A stretch of 64,000 nt of DNA from Cryphonectria parasitica EP155 (lineage: Eukaryota; Ascomycota; Sordariomycetes; Diaporthales; Cryphonectriaceae): the NCBI RefSeq assembly GCF_011745365.1, contig NW_024468914.1, positions 1,758,001 through 1,822,000 on the forward strand. Reading direction: 5' to 3'. Shown piece by piece: positions 22,501-32,166 of this stretch. Made by a program: the position numbers and the translations under genes. Every line of letters starts with the position of its first letter. The stretch's first letter is position 1. The notes beneath the pieces are model-generated. The model did not search any database, was not told the DNA's origin, and saw nothing but the letters and a program-made list of their open reading frames with translations.

Positions 22501-24611
22501 ACGATAGCTTCTTCAGAAATCTCTTCATTCTTGCATGCTTCTACTCAGAAGAAACTAATTAATCAGATATATTAGCTTATCTAGCATATTCAGAATCTGT
22601 ATAAACAATAGCAAGCTCAGAGCGCCACTATTGCTAATCAGCAGGCTTAGCTAGCTTAATAAGCTCAGCAGGCGTAATTCATCTCTGCAGTTATCAGTGA
22701 TACTAAGAAAGCATACAAGATGAATAAGCTTGCTATATATAACAGTAATCAGAAGATGCTGCATAAGTTTCTTACTTACTGCAAAGCATATTTCTTGTAT
22801 TATGCAATCCAGTTTACTATAGAATCTGAAAAGATTATTCTTACAGAAACTCATCTTAAAAAGAATATTCTTATCTAATACAAGCCTTCTCTATATAACT
22901 ACTTAGAGCATTAGAATAATCTTAATGTATATATTCAGAGTATTAAGAATATATTTAATTCTTTTGAAAGCTTTAAGAAAGCTTTTAAGAAAATCTTTAA
23001 TAATTTCAATAAAGAATATATTATAGCTTAGCAGCTTATAAATCTCAAACAAACTAAGTTAGCTTCTGCTTATATAATCAGATTTAAGCAATTCTTAGTG
23101 CAATTTCTGTAGAAAGATAAGAATCTTATAAAGTATTATTATAAGAAATTCAAGAATGATATTAAAGATGAAATCTTCAAACAGAATTAGCTAGAGAATT
23201 TTATAACGTTTTCCAATCAAGCTATTTATATTAATAATTATTTATATAAATAATAAATGGAAAAGTTCAAGAAGGGAAGAAGCTAGACTTGGAGATTTTC
23301 AGCTAATATAAGTAAGAAACTTCAAAATAAGAATAGCGATTAATATAGCAGTACAGCTTAAAGCAGTACTATGCATGCTGATTCTATAGAACTCAATGCA
23401 GCTAATAAGTAGTATAGCAAGAAGAATAATATTACTTGCTACAACTATAACAAATAAGAATATATTGCATGCAACTGCTATCAGCTTTAAAAGAATAAAT
23501 AGCAACTAGTTCAGAAAGAATATTAGATAAATATTGCTTGATAATAGAAACTCAATCAACTAAGCAAAAATACTTTCTTAGAGCAAGTATTGAATTCTAT
23601 TAATTATAGAAATCTTAGCTGAATATTCTGCTACAATAATAACTGCTTAACATATCTCTCAAGTAAGAAAGATTCAGAATGGTTCCTTTAGAAACCTAAG
23701 CGCTATAAGCAGATAGCAATAGCAGGGCGAGGGTATATGCTCAGCACAATTACGAGCAGCAATAACTTGAACTGCTTCGATATTACTAAATGAAGCATTC
23801 AAGCGCTGAAGAAAGAGCTTAATAATAATGCTCTTCGCTATTCCCTATCATCTGCACCAGATACTATAATCAGAGAAATAAACAAAGAATAATATCCTTT
23901 TGATTATTAGTATAAATATCTAAATAATACCGAAAACGCTTTTCAAGCAATGAAAAGATTAAGTTAGAATGAATAATTTAATAATTCACCAGAGTTTCTC
24001 ATAAACAATGAATCTAAGAAGCTTATAAAAAGATTTCCCTTTAGCATTAGATAGAATAAGGAAACAATATAGATTAAATATCTTGTTTATAGAATAGAGC
24101 TGGAAGAACTCTTTATCTGCATTTCCTTGCAAAACATTGAAGCATAAGAGAATAAGAATTCTCGGATTAGCTTACTTTACAATCTATACTATGAACTAGC
24201 TTGAATCTCCTGCATCTATTATAGCTGCAGAATGCATTTCTTAAACAAGATGCAATACGAATAGTTTTCTGTTAGAGAATCAGAACAAATCCTTCAGGCT
24301 GTTGAAGAACAGAAACTTCACTTTAGAGAGATTCTTAATAAACAATACTATAATGCATATATCAAGCTATTGGATAATTGCTCTATATAATGTATAGATA
24401 AAAAAATAGAGTGATAGCAGTATAAGATGATATTCTGCATAATTCATATTAATAATAAAGTTTGCAACTAATATTAATAGAAGAAAGATTAGAAATAATA
24501 ATAATATAAGCAAAAGCAAGCTAAGAAGCTTGCTTAAGAAGCAGCAAAATAAGCTTAGAAGGATAAGCAGTTCTTAGCAAATTCAAAAGAATAGGATTGC
24601 TTATAAAGAAA
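22501..24611 (+). pseudogene. gag: E5 gag (broken)
   Basis: The start is mutated to ACG at 22501, 56 nt from the LTR. The capsid segment and zinc knuckle (about 23437-23478) have C-to-T/G-to-A damage. It is cut after AGAAA (24607-24611) by E6, just before the protease. The minus-strand ORFs at 22651-22854 and 23299-23505 are shadows. Confidence 0.78.
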
Positions 24612-25092
24612 TGTTATAACTCATTCAACATGCAGGTCACAGAACAGGTCACGAGTAACAGAGATCAGGTGTTGAAGACTCAACGTTCTAACAAAGCATT
24701 GATTACATAACCTAGGGTTAGGGTTGCAGAAACCTAACCAATCAGACAGCAAGACGATCACTCGTGATCACTGATGCTCAGTGATCAGTAGTAATTCAGA
24801 ATAATCAATGGTAATCTGGAATGATTATCAGCAAGCAAAGAACTGAAAAACTAAGTATATAAAGATTCACATTTCTTACTGCTAGATAGATTTCCTTCAG
24901 ATAGTTCTTCAGTTATCAATCTAAGTATTCAGTTTCATATACTGAGTAGCTTCAAAAGCAGTAAATACTTACATTGCTTATTAGAACTTATACAGTTCCG
25001 TATTCAAGAATTTGATACTTTAATACTGCTTTTGTTAGCATAAACTTCTTCGTATACTTAGGAATCTTCAGATTGCTGCAATGCTTATTACA
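24612..25092 (+). repeat. E6 5' LTR (U3 class zeta: beta-like head, delta-like middle)
   Basis: The first 130 bp match class beta (GAGTAACAGAGATCAGGTG...ACAAAGCATTG). The middle matches class delta (GATCACTCGTGATCACTGATG, an interrupted palindrome). The TATA box TATATAAAG is at 24856-24864. Confidence 0.92.
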
Positions 25093-25148
25093 TTTTAATA
25101 ATTCTTGTTTAAGAACAGTTCAGTATTATCTCTTGAGCAATACGGAAT

Positions 25149-27200
25149 ATGATAGCTTTTCTAGAAACTTCTTCATTCTTGCGCGCTTCTATTCAGAAGG
25201 AACTGGTTAATCAGATATACTAGCTTATTCAGCATATTCAGAATCTGTATGAATAACAGCAGGCTTAAAGCGCTACTATTGCTAACTAATAAGCTTAGCT
25301 AGTTTAGCAAGCTTAATAAGCGCAGTTCATCTCTACAGCTACCAATGATGCTGGAAAGGCGTATAAGATAAACAAGCTTGCTATATATAATAGCAATCAG
25401 AAAATGCTGCATAAATTTCTTATTCACTGCAGAGCGTATTTCTTATATCATATAACTCAGTTTACTATAAAATCTGAAAAGATTATTCTTACAGAAACTT
25501 GCTTTGAAAAGAATGCTTTTATTTAATACAAGCCTTCTCTATGCAATTACTTGGAGCATTAGAATAATCCTAATGCATATATTCAGAGTATTAAGAATAT
25601 ATTCGATTCCTTTGAAAGCTTTGAGAAAGCTCTTAAAGAGATCTTTAGTAATCCTAACGAAGAATGCATTACAGCTTAGCAGCTCATGAACCTCAGATAG
25701 ATCAAGTTAGCTTCCGCTTATACAGTTAGATTCAAGCAACTCTTAGCAAGATTTTCGTAAGAAAATAAGAATCTTATGAAATACTATTATAAGGAATTCA
25801 AGAATAATATTAAGAATAAAATTTCTAAACAGAATTAGCTAGAGAACTTTGCAATATTCTCTAATCAAGCTATTTATATCAATAATTATCTGTATAAATA
25901 ATAAATAGAGAAGTTTAAGAAGAGAAGAAGCTAGATTTAGAAGTTTCCAGCTAATACAAGCAAGAAACTCTAAAACAAGAATAGCAATCGATATAGCAGT
26001 ACAGCTCAGAGCAGCACTATATATACTGATTTCATAAAACTCAATGCAGCTAATAAGCAGTATAGCAAGAGAAATAGCATTACTTGCTACAACTGCAACA
26101 AACAAGAACATATTGCATGCAACTGCTATTAATTCCGGAAGAATAAATAGCAATCAGTTCAGAAAGAATGCTAGATGAATATTGCTTAATAACAGAAACT
26201 CAATCAACTAAGCAAAAACATTCCTTCGAAGCAAGTATCGAACTCTATTAATTATAGAAGTTTTAGCTGAATATTCTGCTATAATAATAATTGCTTAATA
26301 TATCTCTTGAGTAAGAAAGATTTAGAATGATTTTCTCAGAAACTTAAGCGCTACAAGCAGGTAGCAACAGCAGAGCGAGAGTATATGCTTAGCATAATTA
26401 CAAGCAGCAACAACTCGGACTGCTCCGATGTTACTGAATAAAGCATTCAAGCGCTAGAAGAAGAGCTTAACAATAGTGCTCTTCGCTATTCCCCATCATC
26501 TGCATTAGATACTATAACCAGGGAAATGAACAAAGAATGATACCCTCTTGATTATTAATATAAATACCTAAATAACACCGAAAACGCCTCTCAGACAACG
26601 GAAAGATTAAGCTAAAACGAACAATCTAACGATTCACTGGAGTCTCCCGTGAATAATAAACCCAAGAAGCTTACAGAAAGATTCCTCTTCAGCATAGGAT
26701 AGAATAAGAAAATAATATAAATTGAATATCTTGTTTATAAGATAGGATTAAAGAAGCTCTTTATTTACATTCCCTTGCAAGATATTGAGGTATAATAAAA
26801 CGAAGATTCTCGGATTAGCTCATTTTACAATCTATACTACGAATTAGCTTGAATCTTCTGCATCTATTATAGCTGCAGAATGCATTTCTTAGATAAGATA
26901 CAATACGAATAATTTCCCATCAAAGAATCAGAATAAATCCTTTAAGCTATTGAGAAACAGAAACTCCGCTTCAGAGAGATTCTCAACAAGCAATACTATA
27001 ATGCATATATCGAGCTACTGAATAATTGCTCTATGCAATGTATAGATAAAAAGATAGAATGATAGTAGTGCAAGATGATATTCTATACGATTTACATTAA
27101 TAATAAAATTTGCAATTAGCATTGATAGAAGAAAGATTAGAAATAATGATAATATGAGCAAAAACAAGCTAAGAAGCTTGCTTGAGAAGCAGCAAAGCAA
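25149..27200 (+). pseudogene. gag: E6 gag with intact CCHC zinc-knuckle pattern
   Basis: ATGATAGC is kept at 25149. The knuckle at 26085-26126 (residues 313-326) reads C-x2-C-x4-H-x4-C, the one fully preserved example I found; it would bind the genomic RNA. Upstream is a capsid region (SIKNIFDSFESFEKALKE, about residues 140-160). The frame carries roughly a dozen stops, so it is not translatable. The gag tail is Lys/Gln/Ala-rich and overlaps the pol frame. Confidence 0.82.
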
Positions 27201-30200
27201 GCTTCGAAGAACAAGCAGTTTTCAATAAATTCAAAAGAACAGGATTGCTTATAAAGAAACTGCAGATAATTAGATTAGAACAGTTCTTATATGAAGCTTC
27301 TAAAACAAATTATGCTTATATTAAGTTTAATATATATATTCAAGAATACAAATATAGCATACTATTGAATAGTAATACTTAGAGAAACTTTATATTTCTA
27401 TATATCATTAATCAAGCATAATTATAATAGAAATGAAAAAGATGCTTATATACTCTTAATACTGTAAAAGAATAATCTATTGCATATAACTAAGAAGTAA
27501 TCAATAAGAAAACTAATCATCTATCTATCTTGATTCAAGAATATATAATCAGAGCTTCCTTTGATATTACGAATACAGCATAGCATAAGCTAATTATAAA
27601 GCTTCCATAGCTTAAGAAGTATAATTCTCGAATCGATTGAACTACTAGCTAGATCTTATGAGAACAAGCTATATCCAGAGAAATAATCATAATTAACAAT
27701 GCAGAATCGAAGCTAGTGATTGAAGAATACTCAGGAAAAGAAGCTTTATATAACTTCATATATACTTTCAAGTTAGCAGAGCTAGCAGTTCAAGGAGAAG
27801 AATCTAATGATAAGCGAACTCAAATAGTGCTAGAGCGCTAATAGGTTAGCAAAACAATAGAAGCAAAACTCTCAGCAAGTTGATCCGCTTTAGAGCAATA
27901 AGGAAAAGCTTCAGAATGTGAATTATGAACCTATACAGGAAAAATCTCGAAACCAAGCTTTCAAGCGCTTAGTTTAGCTTGAAGCGAATACTCAAGATCC
28001 TTGAAAATGCTATCAGAAAAGAAGCATGCTTAATAATATCTACTATTTCTTCAGATAGCAGAAATAGTATAAGAACTAGAATCAATACTTGCAAACATAT
28101 TACAAGAATATTATAAGTTCAAAAAACTATTCCAGAAAGAATTGAATACAGGATTGCTAGAATATAGCTCATATAATTACAAGATTCTGCTACAAGAAGA
28201 GAAACAGCTTAAATTCTTCCTTATTTATAGATTAGATAAAATATAGCTAAAAGCATTTAGAAAGTATCTTAATAAGAATCTTAAGAAAGAATATATATAA
28301 TTATTACAATTATTAGCAGAATATCTTATTCTATTTATACTTAAGAAAAACAGCAAGCTTAAGCTATATATTGATTACAAGCAACTTAATAATATTACAA
28401 TCAAGAACTAATACTTGTTGCTACTTATTAAGAAACTACAAAATAGATTGCAAGGAGTACAGTAGTTTACAGTTCTGAATTTGAAAGAAGCTTATAATCT
28501 AATTAGAGTAAAGAAAGAAGAAGAATGAAAAACTGCTTTCAGAATATGCTATAAACACTACAAATATTTGATTATACTCTTTGATTTAATAAATATTTCA
28601 GCTTTATTTCAGAAAATAATCAATTATATTCTATGCAAGCATCTAAATTAATTCATTATTGCTTATCTTGATAATATTCTTATTTACTCTTGAATATTGA
28701 GAGAATATAAGAAATATGTGGAAATAGTATTGCAAATGCTTCAAGATGCAAAACTTCTTATAGAACCTGCAAAGAGCTACTTTTACATACAAAGAGTTAA
28801 CTACCTCGGATTTACAATCAAGCTGAGATGTATCAAGCTATAGAAGAATAAAGTAGAAGCTATTAGGAATTAGCTAATTCCTAGGAATATTAGAGATATT
28901 AGATCTTTCCTCAGATATATTAACTTCTACAAGCAGTTCATTAAGAACCATAGCTGAATCATACACTCTCTTACAAATCTTACTAAGAAGAAACAGCTTT
29001 TCGAATGAATTTCTAAGATATAAGAAGCTTTTAATGAAATTATCAAATACATTATCTCAGAGCTAGTTCTATATAAAGCAAATCCTTACAAACTCTTTGA
29101 AATTGAAACTAATGCATCGAGATATATACTTAGAGAATAACTTAGTTAGCAAGATAATTAAGAATATTTAAGAATTATAAGCAATTTCTCAAAGAAGTTA
29201 AATAATTCGGAAATTAACTACAGAATCCCTAATCAGAAACTTATAGCAATAATAAAAGCTTTCAAAAAGTAGCAATACTATCTTATTAGCATATAATACC
29301 CGATTATAATTCACTTGAATTACAAGAATCTAACTACATTCATAATAACTAAGATTTTGAACAAGCAATAAGTTAAATAAGCAGAATTTCTCTTATAGTT
29401 CAACTTTAAGATTGTACATTACAAAAGCTCAGAAAACGGATAAGCAGATGCTTTCAGCAGAAGATCAGATTATTAAGATGCAGATTCTTCAGATATACAG
29501 AACATCTTTGCTCAAAATGAATCAGAAAATCTTGTTAATGCATATAGAGAACTGAATGCTGCTCTCAGAATAGAATCCTCAGAAAAAGATTTAGAATTAA
29601 TGATTTCAGAAGAACAAAACAATTACATCAGGGATATATACAGTGCATTAGTATACGGATATTAGAAAATCAGAGCAATCTATGAATGCATTAAAAAGCA
29701 CTGAAATCTACTAAGCCTTAGAAAAAGAATTGAAAATATTCTATAATAATGCAATAGCTGCAAGAAGAATAAAGCAGAAAGATATAAGCTTTACAAACTA
29801 CTGCACTCTTTATCAGTACTTACAACTGTATAGCAATCTATCAGTCTAAACTTCATTATCAAGCTATCTTTCTTATAAGAATTCTTAATTAAGATATAAT
29901 ATAATAGCATTCTAATAGTGATTTGCAAATTGAGCAAGTATGCTTATTTTCTCTTCTACAAGGAAAGCAGTATAGCAGAGGAATTCGCATATGCATTTCT
30001 CAGAATGATTATTGCTAACTATAGCATATTAGAAGAAGTAATCTCCAACAGAGATAGAAAGTTTAACTCAAAATTTTGGATTTCATTTATAAAACAGCTC
30101 AGAATATACTATAGAATATTCATAGCATTCTATTTGCAAACAGATGAATAAATAGAAAGAATAAATCAGATTATTAAATAATATCTTTAATATTATATTA

Positions 30201-30889
30201 ACTAGAAACAGAATAACTAAGTTAATCTATTGCTTTTTATATAATTTGCTTATAATAGCATAAATATGAGTATAACAAAGAAATTACTATTCTTTATGCT
30301 CTATAGATATAATCTAATAGCTTACTATAAGATACTGCAAGAAGCAGATATAGAAGCTGCAAATAAAAGAGTTAAGAAGATTAAGAAAGTTCAGAAGGAA
30401 TTCTGATTAGAATTACAATTCATTCAAGAATGAATAATATAATATGCAAACTCCAAGAGAATTAAGAAACCAATTCTATAGAAGAGAAATAAAACTTACC
30501 TACTTCGAAAAAATATCAAAACAATCAGACTCAGTAATAAGCTTAATTATAAGAAGTTAGAATTATTCAAAATCTTGCAACAGATTTCTCTAATTAACTA
30601 TAAGTTAGTATTATTTCATAGAATAAGAATATACTCAGTTTTTCATATCTTACTGCTAGAATCAGCAGTACAGGAAATACTAGCGAATAATATAGCAGAA
30701 GTAGAAAATAATGAATCAGAATATGAGATAGAAAAGATTCTTAAGTATAGAAGTACAAACAGCATAAGGGAATATCTTATCAAATGAAAAGGCTACTTAG
30801 CAAGCGAAAACTTATGAGAATTATGAAAGAATATTGAAAATGCTTAGGAAAAGATAGCTGAATATTGGAAAAGAAAAGCTAGCATCTAA
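27150..30889 (+). pseudogene. pol: E6 pol: protease, RT, RNase H, integrase, chromodomain (broken)
   Basis: The frame is -1 relative to gag. Protease segment L-L-N-S-N-T is at 27362. RT about 28.14-28.87 kb has LYIDYKQLNN-like sequence at about 28.38 kb and the active site Y-L-D-N at 28664-28675. RNase H is about 29.10-29.48 kb. Integrase has the CNSC zinc-binding pair at 29750-29761, the core with NRDRKFNSKFW around 30.05 kb and TDEx3ERINQ at about 30.14 kb. The chromodomain is at 30721-30880 (EKILKYRS...REYLIK*KGYLASEN). The stop is TAA at 30887-30889. A chromodomain after the integrase marks a chromovirus; such domains steer integration to heterochromatin in known members. Confidence 0.88.
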
Positions 30890-31587
30890 GACGATCGCTT
30901 CGCTCCGGACTGAGATTCAGGAGCTTCAGAGATCTCGCTCTTTAGGAAATCCAACTAATCTACCACTGCATTCCTCACATCTATAGAATTCCAGTCGAAA
31001 TCTCCAGAGGAAGAACCCTCAGGAGCAACAACAGGCCCTGCAGAAACCACAGCCTGCACCTCAGCAGCTACGCGCTCGCGCTCCTCCTCCTCCAGGCTCT
31101 CATTCACCAGTTTTATTCCCTTTTTCTGAAGAAAGCATTACTGCTTCTTCAAACGAGATAAACAATCTAGAAACTCGAACAAACGAGCCTGAGTATTCGC
31201 TAGCTCTCGTTGATGCTCTAACAAACGCTTCTTCTTCTCTATCTTTCTACTATCCAAACGAACTAACTCATCAGTAATACAAGATACTAAAACAGTACTA
31301 TTAGCAAGAACTAAGAAAAAGGAAAGAAAAAGCTTATAAGAAAATATAAGGATTCGATCAGCATTATAGGAACAATCTTGTTTTGTATACTGAGAACAGC
31401 TCTTAATCCCATCTACTATCTTACATTGCACTCCCTTCTTTAGATACAATGAATACAGCATAACTTCGTAGCTAGTAAACTCAATATACAAATAATGCTT
31501 GAGATAATGAAGATGTAGCTTCGAGAAAGTAATAGAAGCATCAGAAGAAGATTTACTAATACGGGAATTCAAGGTTCTGTTCAACAT
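30886..31587 (-). pseudogene. E6 antisense ORF, class delta (best-preserved copy)
   Basis: A 233-codon frame starts at 31587, 93 bp from the 3' LTR. It is open for 149 codons and, after one TAA at about 31138, stays readable to a TAG at 30888-30886 that overlaps the pol TAA (30887-30889). Cysteine positions follow CX2CX6CX8CX2CX6C, the classical Zn2Cys6 spacing, with positions 1, 2, 5 and 6 now Tyr (TGY to TAY, RIP-like) and positions 3 and 4 kept in GVQCKIVDGIKSCSQ. A charged helix-forming region (KIEKKKRLLEHQRELANTQ) and an acidic C-terminus with FDWNSID follow. A nuclear or DNA-binding role is only inference. Confidence 0.75.
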
Positions 31588-31667
31588 AACGAATTAGAAA
31601 GGCATAACCATACATGCAGAGGATTTGCTAGAATACTTACGAAAGATCGTTGGGAACAACGACTGAT

Positions 31668-31680
31668 AGGAGGGAGATAA
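31668..31680 (+). promoter_or_regulatory. Polypurine tract of E6
   Basis: AGGAGGGAGATAA lies directly before the 3' LTR TGTTATAAC. The same tract precedes the 3' LTR in E5 (AGAAGGGAGATGA) and, on the minus strand, in E8. It is the expected primer site for plus-strand DNA. Just upstream is the inverted repeat TCGTTG-GGAA-CAACGA. Confidence 0.75.
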
Positions 31681-32161
31681 TGTTATAACCTATCCAACAT
31701 GCAGATCACAGAACAGATCACGAGTAACAGGGACTAGATATTGAGAACTCAACATCCTAACAAAGCATTGATTATATAACCTAGGGTTAGGATTGCAGAA
31801 ACCTAATCAATCAGACAGCAAGACGATCACTTGTGATCACCGATGCTTGGTGATCAGTAGTAATTCAGAATGATCAGTAGTAATCTGAGATGATTACCAG
31901 CAAGCAAAGAACTGAAGAACCAAGTATATAAAGGTTTATATTTCTTACTGCCAGATAGATTTCCTTCAGATAGTTCTTCAGTTGTCAATCTAAGTATTCA
32001 GTTTCATATACTGAGTAGCTCCAAAGGCAGTGAATACTTGCATCGCTTATTAGGACTTGTACGGTTCCGTATTCAAGAACTTGACACTTTGATATCGCTC
32101 TTGTTAGCATAAACCCCTTCATGTACTTAGGAATCTTCGGATTGCTGCAGTGCTCATTACA
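31681..32161 (+). repeat. E6 3' LTR (class zeta)
   Basis: It is 481 bp, the same length as its partner. The TATA box TATATAAAG is at 31925-31933. The downstream hairpin arms are kept (31992-32039). Confidence 0.93.
31992..32039 (+). promoter_or_regulatory. Nested hairpin in the R/U5 region of the LTR
   Basis: The outer arms AAGTATTCA (31992-32000) and TGAATACTT (32031-32039) are perfectly complementary. They enclose a second pair, TCAGT (31998-32002) and ACTGA (32010-32014), which overlaps the first arm, so the two stems are alternatives. It lies downstream of the TATA box and so probably in the RNA leader. Confidence 0.6.
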
Positions 32162-32166
32162 AGAAA

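Larger units (their letters stand above)
24612..32161 (+). mobile_element. E6: full-length chromovirus copy with AGAAA target duplication (innermost)
   Basis: Both LTRs are 481 bp (24612-25092, 31681-32161). AGAAA is duplicated at 24607-24611 and 32162-32166. Its length is 7550 bp. It is nested within E5, E4 and E3 and is the deepest insertion of the window. All domains are present in order, but each holds RIP-type stops. Confidence 0.95.

Noticed and set aside
25093..25148. tRNA primer-binding site after the 5' LTR
   Set aside because: The leader begins TTTTRAYAATTCTTGTTCAAG in all copies with no TGG start. I could not match it to a tRNA end, nor find complementarity to the LTR start that would show self-priming.
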